From JAKFWF01 sp963750535 (GTDB taxonomy: Bacteria; Pseudomonadota; Alphaproteobacteria; Rhizobiales; Hyphomicrobiaceae): 64,000 nucleotides of DNA. The stretch lies in contig CAVVRF010000028.1 in assembly GCA_963750535.1 (NCBI GenBank), positions 310,001-374,000 of the forward strand. Reading direction: 5' to 3'. Positions 27,667 to 37,206 of the stretch are shown piece after piece; positions within the stretch are counted from its first letter, which is position 1; every line of letters begins with the position of its first letter. The translations under genes and the position numbers were made by a program. The notes below the pieces were generated by a model. It was not told the DNA's origin. It did not search any database and worked only from the letters and a program-made list of their open reading frames with translations.

Positions 27667-28781
27667 AGGCACCGGACAAGGCCGAGATGCTGGACGGCAT
27701 CCGCCGCTGGGTCGAGATCGAGAGCCATACCGCGGACGTGGCAGGGGTCAACCGGGTCATGGACGCCTGCGCCGCGGACTGGGCGCGCGCCGGCGCCAGG
27801 GTCGAGCGCGTGCCCGGCCGCGATGGCCACGGCGATCACCTGGTCGTGTCGTCGGCATGGGGCGGCGACGGGCCGTGCGTCCTCGTACTCTGCCATCTCG
27901 ACACCGTGCATCCGCGCGGCACCATCAAGGATCTCGCCTTCCGGGTCGACGGCGATCAAGTTTACGGACCGGGCATCTACGACATGAAGGGCGGCGCCTA
28001 CCTGGCGCTCGCCGCCTACCAGGCGATCACGCGCGCGGGCCGGACGACACCGCTGCCGCTGCGCTTCATCTATACGTCCGACGAGGAGGTCGGCAGCCCG
28101 ACCTCGCGCGCGCTGATCGAAGCGCACGCCCGCAACGCCAAGTATGTCCTGGTCACCGAGCCGTCGCGCGACGGCGGCAAGATCGTGACATCGCGCAAGG
28201 GCGTCGGCCGCTTCGTGCTCACGGCGCATGGCCGTCCCGCCCATTCCGGCGCACGGCACGAGGCGGGTCGCAGTGCGATCCTCGAGGTTGCCAGGCACGT
28301 CGTCGCAATCGAGCAGATGACCGACTATGCGCGCGGCGTGACGTTCAACGTCGGCCAGATCAGCGGCGGCACCGCCGACAACGTGGTGCCGGCAACCTGC
28401 ACGGCCACCATCGACATGCGCGTCAGATCGTTCGCGGATGCGGCGGAGTTCGAGCAGTATTTCCGCAACCTCAAGCCCTACAACCCGGATGTCACCGTGC
28501 AGGTCACCGGCGGGCTCAACCGGCCGCCCTACGAGATGAGCGCTGCCGGCGCCAAGCTCTACGCGCATGCCCAGCGGCAGGCGTCGGAGCTCGGCATCGA
28601 CCTCGTCGGGGTTGCCACCGGCGGCGGCAGCGACGGCAATTTCACGGCTCATTTCGTGCCGACCCTGGATGGTCTCGGTGTCGACGGCGACGGCGCCCAC
28701 ACCATGCACGAGCACATGCTGCTGTCATCGCTCGAGCCGCGCATGAACCTGCAGCGCAAGCTGTTCGAGACGCTCGCATAG
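27663..28781 (+). CDS. M20 family metallopeptidase (glutamate carboxypeptidase/ArgE-like)
   Basis: Zinc-dependent amidohydrolase of 372 residues. Metal ligands sit in VLCHLDTVHP (His, Asp), YGPGIYDMKGGAYLAL (bridging Asp), TSDEEVGSPTS (catalytic Glu-Glu), VLVTEPSRDGG, and near the C-terminus DGDGAHTMHEHM (His). The dimerisation lid begins RKGVGRFVLTAHGRPAHSGA. The closest recognisable group is the CPG2/ArgE/DapE branch; the substrate is unknown. Start overlaps the EamA stop by 4 nt. Confidence 0.88.
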   Translation: MKAPDKAEMLDGIRRWVEIESHTADVAGVNRVMDACAADWARAGARVERVPGRDGHGDHLVVSSAWGGDGPCVLVLCHLDTVHPRGTIKDLAFRVDGDQVYGPGIYDMKGGAYLALAAYQAITRAGRTTPLPLRFIYTSDEEVGSPTSRALIEAHARNAKYVLVTEPSRDGGKIVTSRKGVGRFVLTAHGRPAHSGARHEAGRSAILEVARHVVAIEQMTDYARGVTFNVGQISGGTADNVVPATCTATIDMRVRSFADAAEFEQYFRNLKPYNPDVTVQVTGGLNRPPYEMSAAGAKLYAHAQRQASELGIDLVGVATGGGSDGNFTAHFVPTLDGLGVDGDGAHTMHEHMLLSSLEPRMNLQRKLFETLA

Positions 28782-29041
28782 GAGAGCGGGGCGACGGTCC
28801 GGTGACGGTGGGGAATCGGAATTGCGCGCGCCGGTCAGCAGGCGAGGCGATGTTCAGCACTTCAATCCAGTGACAAATTGCGATTGTTGCTGAAATTCGG
28901 GGGGCTGGTGACGCGGCGTGCGGCAATCCGGCCCGGGCGGTCCGACGTGTTGTCCGTCACCTTCAGGGCGCCGACGTCGGAAACTTCGAAGCTGACTATA
29001 TTTCACGAGCACGACATCATTTCCAAACAAGGTGAGCGCAG

Positions 29042-30245
29042 ATGACAGGTGACAATGACGTCGGTTATCGCTTTGCCGACATTTCCAGTCTGCCGACAAT
29101 CACCTCACCTCGGGAAGACAGCAGCGACGCGGTTGCACTTTGGAACGAGCCCGGCAGCGATCGGACCTATCTGCGAAAGAGGCCGCTGTTCCACGACGAT
29201 CCAGATCAAGCCAGAAGTCTTCGGCAATCTGCAGCCGGCCCGCATCGAATACCCGAAGCCGGGCATCATCGTCGCTCGCGATGTCTCACTGGTCGGGTTC
29301 CGGACCCTGCTGACCTCCGACGGGCGTTTTTTCTGCGATGAGGTGCTGTCGACAGCCGCCAGTAGGAGCCAGCACCTTGAACGCATGGCGGACACAGACG
29401 TGTACAGGAACGAGCGAACGGGCCTGGTTCGCATCGGGAGCACTGATCAGTTTGCCCACCGCATTTCGAAGCAGCCGACTCACATCTGCGAAGAGCCGGT
29501 CGTGATCGGATGTTCCAACGAGCCGACCAATTACGGATCGTTCTTGTTCAGAACGATGCCGAAGATACTGGCGGCCCGGCACCTCGATCCGGCACACAAA
29601 TTCCTTGTGCCGCTCAAGTACAATTCGTTCAGAGAACTGTGTCTGCTCGCAGGCCTGTCCGAGGATCGCTTGATAGCGCATGACGACCGCGCAATCTACA
29701 AGTTGCGCAAGGCATACCTGCCCACCATTCGGAATCCTCATGCGTTTCTAGACGAGCCGACGCTTGGCCTTTTTTCGCGTATCGCTGAACGCCTCGATCA
29801 TCCCAAGGTTTCGTCGCGGATATTCGTGTCCAGGGAGCGGCTGGCGAGTACGAAAAGCGGTTATCGGCGGATGCTGAATGCGGGAGAGGTCGAAGAACGG
29901 TTGGTGAAGCTCGGGTTCGAGATCATCTACCCCGAGGAAATGTCCATTGAAGAGCAGATCAAGAAGTTCAGGTCAGCCGCCATTGTCGTCGGCCAATCCG
30001 GCGGGGCAATGTTCAATGTGGTCTTTTGCCGGCCGGGAACGCACGTAGTCGATATTGAAAGTGAGCCGCACTGGATACATGCCCACATGTGCCTGTTTTC
30101 GTCTCTGAACCTGCCCTATACGATTTTTGAGGCCAAAATAGCCGGGGATCAGGAGCGAACTGCTCATCGCTCGCTGACGGTGAACGCGGACGCCTTGTGC
30201 GAGCGTATAGGCTCGATCCTGACATTGATCGATGGACAAGCCTAA
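29042..30245 (+). CDS. glycosyltransferase family 61 (DUF563) protein (one frame break)
   Basis: Capsular/exopolysaccharide glycosyltransferase. I start at the ATG at 29042 because AAGGTGAG lies 7 nt upstream; its frame (MTGDNDVGYRFADISSLPTI) joins the main frame after one extra G near 29200 is removed, giving IQIKPEVFGNL. About 400 residues. GT61 features are EEPVVIGCSNEPTNYGSFLF, RIFVSRERLASTKSGYRRML, LGFEIIYPEEMSIEEQIKKF and the donor-site VVGQSGGAMFNVVFCRPGTH with DIESEPHW. A 3' fragment of a second GT61 gene lies at 33018-33203. Confidence 0.85.
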
Positions 30246-30342
30246 CGCTGACGCACTCCAACTCATTGGGAGGAAAAGGGGGCGAGCTACGACGTCAGTA
30301 GCGATGGTAACCGTCTGGGCCGAACTGTCGCGTCCTTCGAAA

Positions 30343-31505
30343 CTAATGCTTACCCGCATTGGGAACTTCGGTCGGAACCTCAACTTCAACTTTAACGAGA
30401 TCGCGATTCGAGTAGGTGCACTGATTGAACTTCGTCAGAAACAAATATGCCGACGAGCCGACATACTCGAAGTTTCTCGAGGTGTCCGAAGGATCGATTA
30501 AGCTCGGATACCAATAAGACGGCGCATCTCCCTGTTTGCAAAGGTCGGGCTTGAAGACCTTTAGGGCAAGAAGCAATCGGGGATCGCTCCACTCAATCAG
30601 ATTGGTGCTGAAACTCAGGTACACCCCCTCGGGCTTATCCGGGCTCGCGGTTCCTCGCAGATAAACTGCCACGAACGCTCCTGATCGCGTCTTGGCGAGC
30701 GTGCGGACCGGAGCTGTCAATTTTCCCGACCCAACGGGTTTACACGGCCGCCTCTCGTGCGCCTATTGTCGATCTCCGAGTAGGGGCTGGCAAATGCGAC
30801 ATTATAACCCACGCCGTCCCACGCGCGCCACGCGCCCGGATCGGACAAATCCCCGGTGCGGAAAACACATTCCCCGGCCAACTGGCCACCGTCGCCGCCG
30901 AAGGAAATCATGGTATAGTAATACCCCTCCCAAAATATAATGTTACTCGGAACGAAGGCGCCGACGGGGTGGTCCTGCGTGCTGCCGAATTTGTTTAGTG
31001 ACCCGGCAACAAACCGCTGGGGCGCGGGAGGAGATTGAAACCGCGCACCACCGTCGCGGGAAACGGCCCATGTAATTGCCGAATACCAACAGCCATCGGC
31101 GCCAGCGGAACAAGGCTCACGATGTCGACCTGGGTGGTAATCCATGCTCGTTAGCGCATAGACCGTCTTTCCATCCGGCGTGTAAAAGGATTCCAGCCAT
31201 CCTTGATCGTCAAATTCGGCAGGATTCTTGCGATTACCGGCCACATAGATTGGATCGCAAGCCTTCCGCAGCGAATCGAAGGACGGACCCACCAGCGCTC
31301 GGTTCACAAAATGGGTCGCTACCAGATGAATTTTATCATCGGCATCGCGGAACGCCCTCGCGGCCATGTCGGGGATGTCCCAGGTCTCGCATGCTTGCGA
31401 CGCGTGATGAAATACGACCTCGGAGCGCAACTCCTGCCCCGCGGCTAATCCGGGCAGCCAAATAAGAAGTGATATGAAGGCCACTAGATAGCGCAGACTC
31501 GGCAA
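30343..31505 (-). CDS. exported protein of glycan region, unknown function (frame break)
   Basis: I do not recognise a family. A TTG start at 31505 with AGGAGAG 6 nt upstream opens a Sec signal (LRYLVAFISLLIWLPGLAAG) followed by about 360 periplasmic residues. Repeated short strands with aromatic/Asp turns (DADDKIHLVATHFVNRAL, TPDGKTVYALTSMDYHPGRH, ITWAVSRDGGARFQSPP, WEGYYYTMISFGGDGG, EGVYLSFSTNLIEWSDP) look like blades of a beta-propeller, as in glycosidase-like proteins. The frame changes near 30730-30750; deleting two bases joins the parts as TEAACKPVGSGKLTAP. Its position between glycan genes suggests action on the surface polymer. Confidence 0.6.
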
Positions 31506-31603
31506 TGATGCTCTCCTAGAGTCGCATGCGGCTAAGGAAGCCGCAACCAAGACTGCCGATGCAATAAGGGTCGTCGCATCCGAACACCGAGTGGTGTGGC
31601 CTA

Positions 31604-32770
31604 CTATGCAGTACCCGGCGTGGATGGCACCTCCGCGATCAACTTGGTTAGTGCAGCTTGTGGCTCGATCCCACCGGATTTCAGCATATCGGCTATCCGT
31701 TTGCCCAGTTCCTTCCGTCGCTTATCAAACGCCTCTGGGTCGAATTCGAAGAGTGAACGAAGGTTATTAAGCTCGATGCGTTCTCGAATTTCGGAATAAT
31801 GACGAACGGGAATACACATGGTCTGACATAGTTCATGCGTGCGACTGTCATGGGCGATGACGCCGCCGGGCGTTCCTGCTTGAATAGCGAACATCACTCC
31901 GTGTATCCGCGGGCCAACGACAAAGTCAAAATTGCGCATGGCTTCGAGCCAGGATGTCGCATCAATATAGCAGGTGGCGTGCCGCTTGCACCACACCGCG
32001 AACTCATGCGGGTTGAGATCGGGCTTTATGTAAGCGTTCATTGCAGCCAGGGTGTTTGGCTCGATTTGCGTCAATTCGCCGCGCGAAAGGCGCAGCATGT
32101 CCAACTCTGATTGAGCGATATAAAGACCCACGGTCTGGTCGACGAGAGCGATCAGCTGCTGCTCGATCTGCCGCAAGTGCTCCCATAAATGCAGTCCGGC
32201 GGGAACGGCCACTCGATCGAGTTTAGGGGACGCGAATTTTTCAGACAGTATTTGCGGAAGTTTCGGGTCGCAGTTGATAAAATTGGAGGGGCAACCTGTA
32301 ACTACGGCTCTATCGCCGAATCCCTGCAATTCCACCTGGATACGTGAGAATTCACCTCTCATTCCAATGTTTGGGTGAGAGCTTGGGGAATGGGCGGCTA
32401 TGACTTCAAGCCAACGCTTAGTGCCGGCTGATAGGACGACGGCCTTGTCGAAGGTGCCGGCTTGGGCTCCGAGGCCGATAGCGATAATCGGAAGCTTCAT
32501 CTTCTCGAGATGGTCGCCAAGGGCGCCCAAGTCAGTGTGTGGGCCTAGTTGGTTGGCACAAGCGATTACAATCGCATCATATCGCTCACGCACCAAATCC
32601 GGATGAACGTGCCAAGGCAAGAGATCGAAGTCAGATCCAATGCGGGTGCATAAACCGTGAACGAATGCGAAATTGCCTGTATTGCCTCCCGAGTACTTAT
32701 TTAAGTGTTCCGATGTATTCTGAAAGGCGTCTCCAACTCTCGTCGAAGTAGCAATAAGTGCAACGCGCAT
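31604..32770 (-). CDS. polysaccharide pyruvyl transferase family protein
   Basis: 388 residues with the PS_pyruv_trans layout: KYSGGNTGNFAFVHGLCTRI near the N-terminus, IIAIGLGAQAGTF, NIGMRGEFSRIQVELQGFGD and VTGCPSNFINCDPKL in the middle, and FDFVVGPRIHGVMFAIQAGT, then GGVIAHDSRTHELCQTMCIP. CsaB-like enzymes attach pyruvate ketals from phosphoenolpyruvate to sugars of surface polymers. Codon use is visibly less GC-biased than in the housekeeping genes, as across the glycan region. It lies on the minus strand, 98 bp from the exported-protein gene; intact. Confidence 0.82.
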   Translation of the reverse strand: MRVALIATSTRVGDAFQNTSEHLNKYSGGNTGNFAFVHGLCTRIGSDFDLLPWHVHPDLVRERYDAIVIACANQLGPHTDLGALGDHLEKMKLPIIAIGLGAQAGTFDKAVVLSAGTKRWLEVIAAHSPSSHPNIGMRGEFSRIQVELQGFGDRAVVTGCPSNFINCDPKLPQILSEKFASPKLDRVAVPAGLHLWEHLRQIEQQLIALVDQTVGLYIAQSELDMLRLSRGELTQIEPNTLAAMNAYIKPDLNPHEFAVWCKRHATCYIDATSWLEAMRNFDFVVGPRIHGVMFAIQAGTPGGVIAHDSRTHELCQTMCIPVRHYSEIRERIELNNLRSLFEFDPEAFDKRRKELGKRIADMLKSGGIEPQAALTKLIAEVPSTPGTA

Positions 32771-33017
32771 TCCGTAACTCCATCAGCCTTTGTGCTCATA
32801 TTCGTGTAGACTTAATGACGATAGGTGCCGATTGAAGCTAATCCTCTGGTTCGCCCCGACTTCCATCCATAGAAGATTTCTGAGCCGCTTGCCACTCATT
32901 TCATCCGGCCCCAAACCGCCTCAGTTTTGAGCGCTCGATCCAAGTGGCGCCCCCAACGCGGCTCGCCGGGCAGTGAACGGAGTTTAGCGGAAGGGGCTCC
33001 TTGGTGAGTGGGGCGCC
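32771..33017. other. non-coding segment
   Basis: About 250 bp between the pyruvyltransferase start and the GT61 fragment. It presumably contains the pyruvyltransferase promoter. Weak resemblance to coding sequence continues leftward from the fragment (GSLVSGAPSLHESEW), so part may be further decayed GT61 sequence. Confidence 0.35.
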
Positions 33018-33203
33018 GTCGCTGCACGAGTCCGAGTGGGGCACATGCTGGCAAGCGTCACTTGCGTTGCTAAGTTTTCGATGTGCAACTTTGGGGCGAA
33101 GACATCCGGCGAACAGGAGCGAGCCATTCATCGCCCAGTGACTGTGAATGCGAACGCCTTGTGCGACCGTATCGCTTCGATCCTGCCATTGATCGACCGC
33201 TGA
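33018..33203 (+). pseudogene. 3' fragment of a second GT61 glycosyltransferase gene
   Basis: The last 34 codons read TSGEQERAIHRPVTVNANAL, then CDRIASILPLIDR and stop, plainly homologous to IAGDQERTAHRSLTVNADAL, CERIGSILTLIDGQA at the end of the GT61 gene at 29042-30245; DNA identity over this stretch is also high by eye. Upstream, HESEW corresponds to the IESEPHW motif in another frame. No start or glycosyltransferase body precedes it. It is a truncated duplicate left between the pyruvyltransferase and the RgpF-like gene. Confidence 0.8.
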
Positions 33204-33209
33204 CCCCGG

Positions 33210-35356
33210 TTAGGGCGTGCTCGGGTGTTTTGGCACCGCACACGCCCTCACGCACCGGCTCTCAGTGCAGCCGCGCCCGGACAATGCTCGGCGAAGAAAC
33301 GCCTCGATCAATCCGACATCGTAGCCATTCGCCGCGGCAACGGTCCGCCAGCCCAAAAGATCCGTGTGCCCAGGATTGTCCCGCAACAGCTGCACCTTCA
33401 GGAACGGAAAGCCGGTACTCACCAACTCAGCCCAGGCATGGATCACCGGGTTTCGCATTTGCTTGCCCCAACCGGGCTGGCACGGGAACAACACGGCTCC
33501 CCGCAGGCCGGCCGACTCGAGCTTCGCCAACATCGGCACCTCGTAGGACCGGATCAGATTCGCCTTGTTCGGCTGCGACCTTACATTCAGCCAGAACCGC
33601 TTGAACGCATCTGATCGAACTGGCGGAACGCTTGAAATGCAGGAAGTAGCTCTGAAAATGCCGCTGTATCTCATTGCTTTCCGTCATCGCCGCGAAGTCC
33701 GCGTCGAGCGCCCGCATTCTTGCGACGATGTCGGCAAACGGTCGGATCGGTCCAAAAACGCTGTCGTTCGCAAACAGCAGCTCTTCCGCAGCGAGCAACT
33801 CCGGGTGCCGTCTCAGGGCCGCCGCCCAAATCGCGAAATCGTGACCCTCGTTTTGCCGGATCGAGAACGCGTCCGCCGCCGATTCATCCGGCGCCACGAC
33901 CGCCGCTGTCACGTCCGGAACGGCAGCAAGAGCATGGAGATAGAACCCGGCACGCTTGATCTGCCGCATGTAATAGAGGGTGGACTCGGCGAAGCGGCCT
34001 GTCGGCAGGAACGATGCGAACAAGCACACCTGACGTCCGGCGATATTGCCGAGTGGCCTTATATCTCGCCAAGGCGATGCGGTGACGTCGCGTCCAATGG
34101 AGGGCGTTCTTCCAATGTCAGCGCCGGAAATGTCGGATATCCTGTAGCCGCTTTGGCATACGGACCGGCAGAACAACAGCTCGATCGCGGCTGCCTGTAA
34201 CGCGGCCTCATTCTCGGACAAGATCTCGAAATCGCGCATCCGACAGATTGAGGTCCCTGATCGCATCGAGCGCCCGAACGCGGATCCAGAAATTTCCGCC
34301 GGTAAAATGTTCCAGCCGATGGATGCCGTCGCCGAGCCCTATACGACGATGCAAGACAGCCAGTGCGTCGCCAAGCTCTGCCTCCCTTTCCGCGCAGGCC
34401 GCCGTGCTCGTTACCCGGCGCAACTCGGTCGGCCCCACAAGCCCGACCTCCGGGGTGGCTCGCAGCATGCCGAGTCCGGCATCTATTTGTGCGGGGCCCC
34501 CGAGCAATGTGACCAGCCCTGCCCGTCGCGGCCACGTCACCGAAGGCGTCGAGGCCCTGTGCAATGCTGGCGCATCCGTCAGTCGACAAATATAGTCGGT
34601 GCCTTCGAAGGCGCCGCGATACAGCAGATCGAGGAAGGCAGCCGTCGCTCCTCCTTTCCCACCGGCTTGGAAGAATTCCACCGCGGGAAACCGAGATCTG
34701 ATGCGGCCTGCCAACGTGTCCGGCAACTGCCGCCAGCTGGTGACCAGCAGCCTGAACGGCTCCTGCATCTGCGCCAAATGGTGGTCGAACTCGGACCAGG
34801 TCGTCTCATCCGTCAAATGCAGAGCGACCGCAACGGTCCCAGGTCCCGACGGTCGCTCCGGCCTCCACGGCGAGGATGGTTGCTCGGGCCAGCCGATGAT
34901 AACGCCCGGATGCTGCCTGGCGAATGCTCCGCACGGCCCCAACTCGTCAGCCGCCGCTGCGCGCAGCATGGCCTCGACGTCATCTCCGCGCGACTTGATG
35001 GTCACGAGCTTGAACGTTTCGCGGGTTGCGGTGGTGAACTTCCACAATTGGGATGTACGCCGACCACGGATCAGTTGGGCGTCGGCGATTATCGAGTACG
35101 GTTGCAGCTCCGCGGCTCTCAGATCGCTGTGCCTGAAGCGCAACACCGTCGGCGCATTCCTGGCCTTGACCTTGAATACGGTGCTGCCTGCTACCGGTAG
35201 AAAATTGATCAGATCGGATTTTCCAGTCGAAACCGGCACGAAGCGCAAGCCTGCTTCGGTCGAGGTGAGGGTGAGCAGATAGATGCCCGGCACCTCGATA
35301 ACAACACTCAACCCGTCGATGTGGCGCGTGTCGGTTGCCGCCCCGGCGTTCTGCAA
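33210..35356 (-). CDS. RgpF-like (rhamnan synthesis F) protein with extra N-terminal domain (two frame breaks)
   Basis: Reading from a putative TTG at 35356, residues 1-150 form an unrecognised beta-rich domain (VVIEVPGIYLLTLTSTEAGL, FKVKARNAPTVLRFRHSDLR). Then GTVAVALHLTDETTWSEFDH and RLEHFTGGNFWIRVRALDAI, and after one extra base near 34236, VCLFASFLPTGRFAESTLYY, LFANDSVFGPIRPFADIVAR, MTESNEIQRHFQSYFLHFK; after a second near 33629, DAFKRFWLNVRSQPNKANLI and RSYEVPMLAKLESAGLRGAV. These are RgpF signatures. About 714 residues after repair. Together with rmlABCD and the WsaF-like gene this points to rhamnose polymer assembly. Confidence 0.7.
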
Positions 35357-36043
35357 TTTCGAGCCTCGTTTCAGACCTTAGCCTTGCCGCCGACGGCGAT
35401 CATACAATTGCGAATGCCCACCCGTGCATCCCGCGACCGCGCATCGTGCGGCGCGGACGGCGTTTGCCACTGCGCCGATCAGATCACCCAGAAATGCGGT
35501 TAAGTCATTGATCGCGCACATCATAAAGTCGCTTCTCTCCGTCTCGATACTCGAGCGCCCGACCGGTCCCGTGCGAGCCAAAATCTCAATACGGACCCCA
35601 GGCCGACACAATACGCCAACCCGGCATGCAACTGCACATTGCCGGTTGCTGGCGCGTGCATCGCAATAACCCAAGCAGCATACGCGAAGACCTGTCAATC
35701 GGCTCCGAGCCTGCGCCAATCGAGCAACACATTTCTCCACGCGGTCGAGTTGGCAGTCGCCCGAATGCTTCAGGCCCCGGCGCCACCCGCGGCAACTCGC
35801 TCGCGCGCCCGAAACGCCGCTTTCGAGATCCGCCGCAGCCGACTTTCGTGGGACATTGTTCCGTGAAGCCACCCGTTGGGCGCGCCATGCATGCCGGACG
35901 CCACGCCAAACTGAACATTCCTGCGACAAGACGGCCGGCCCCAATGTTGAGCTATCGCGCACTGCGCCTGTTGTCGGCGCAGGCAATCCATTGTTATGTG
36001 AATGCGAAGCATCCCTCCGCACCCGAATGTTAGGGCTCCGTCC
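35357..36043. other. 687-bp region without a recognisable gene
   Basis: Several open frames of 60-135 codons cross it on both strands, but none shows family motifs, good ribosome sites or consistent codon use. It separates the divergent RgpF-like and epimerase genes and so should contain two promoters. Stretches such as DFGSHGTGRALEYRDGEKRL on the minus strand hint at a degraded gene, but I could not identify it. Confidence 0.35.
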
Positions 36044-37003
36044 ATGATGAAGACTGTCGTCGTTGGCGGAGGAGGATTCGTTGGCTCCGCGATTGTCGAC
36101 AGGTTCTTGACTGCGGGTCACTCTCTGAGGGTTCTCGAACATCCCGGGACGGTGCCGCATCGGAAGTTCCATCGGCAGGAGAAAATCGAGTGGGTGAAGG
36201 GCGATTTCCTCGTTGCCAGCGACTTGCGCTCCGCATTGAAGGGGGCCGATCTTGTCGTGCATTTGGTGTCCACGACGCTGCCGAAGACTTCGAATGAGGA
36301 CCCGGCCTACGATATTTGCAGCAACATTACGGGTACACTGAGATTGCTGGAGGTAATGGTAGAGCAAGACATCAAGAGACTACTGTTTGCCTCGTCGGGA
36401 GGCACGGTCTACGGCAATGCCCAGACGCTGCCAATAGATGAAAATCACCCCACCGAACCCCTCGTTTCCTATGGTATTACCAAGCTCGCGATCGAGAAAT
36501 ATCTGGCGCTGTTCGAGCGTCTTCACGGCATCACTTCAATCGTGCTTCGGTTGTCCAATGCCTACGGTGAGCGCCAACGCGTGGAGCGGGCACAGGGGGC
36601 GGTCGCCGTCTTCCTGGATCGCGCCCGGCGGGATGAACCGCTCGATATCTGGGGCGACGGCCGGATCATCAGGGATTATGTTTATGTGGGGGACATAGCG
36701 GAGGCATTCCTGTTGGCGGCTGGTTACGCGGGAAGCAAGCGCGTATTCAATATCGGCTCCGGGATAGGCACAAGCGTCGATCAACTCGTGCAAGCTCTCG
36801 AAAGAGCCGTTGGTAAGACGATCACCCGCCGCTATGCTAGCGGTCGCAAGTTCGATGTCGAAGCGAATATCCTCAATGTCGCACTTGCGAAACAGGAACT
36901 TGGCTGGGCGCCTGCCGTGTCACTATCGGAGGGAATAGTGAGAACGTTGCGCTGGCTTGAGCAAGCGCGGCCGAAGGTCTCGCAGGCCCCGCCGCGTGAC
37001 TGA
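36044..37003 (+). CDS. NAD-dependent epimerase/dehydratase (GalE-like SDR)
   Basis: Extended short-chain dehydrogenase of 319 residues. MMKTVVVGGGGFVGSAIVDR carries the GxxGxxG NAD loop, DLVVHLVSTTLPKTSNEDP follows, the catalytic Ser lies in LFASSGGTVYGN and the YxxxK pair in LVSYGITKLAIEKY; LSNAYGERQ and DGRIIRDYVYVGDIAEAF are typical of UDP-hexose 4-epimerases. I start at the first of two adjacent ATGs, at 36044. Substrate probably a UDP-sugar for the surface glycan; not determined. Confidence 0.85.
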   Translation: MMKTVVVGGGGFVGSAIVDRFLTAGHSLRVLEHPGTVPHRKFHRQEKIEWVKGDFLVASDLRSALKGADLVVHLVSTTLPKTSNEDPAYDICSNITGTLRLLEVMVEQDIKRLLFASSGGTVYGNAQTLPIDENHPTEPLVSYGITKLAIEKYLALFERLHGITSIVLRLSNAYGERQRVERAQGAVAVFLDRARRDEPLDIWGDGRIIRDYVYVGDIAEAFLLAAGYAGSKRVFNIGSGIGTSVDQLVQALERAVGKTITRRYASGRKFDVEANILNVALAKQELGWAPAVSLSEGIVRTLRWLEQARPKVSQAPPRD

Positions 37004-37206
37004 GGACGCCAGCAAGATGGGGGAGCAGCCGGTCGGGGTGCGGCGCAGGAGATAATTTCAATCACTTCCAAGGGGCGGCCGACTGGCATGTGCAAGGCTG
37101 GCAGCATCGGCACTTGCACGGAGTTGTGCCTGCGTTGGGGGCTCGGGCCCAGGGCTACGGTTTGAGAACGCCGGCGGAGGCCATCCGCGGATGTAATGGA
37201 CGGGTG

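Noticed and set aside
35378..36367. A 329-codon minus-strand frame across the glycan-locus gap
   Set aside because: It runs antisense into the epimerase gene and has no recognisable motif, ribosome site or codon bias.
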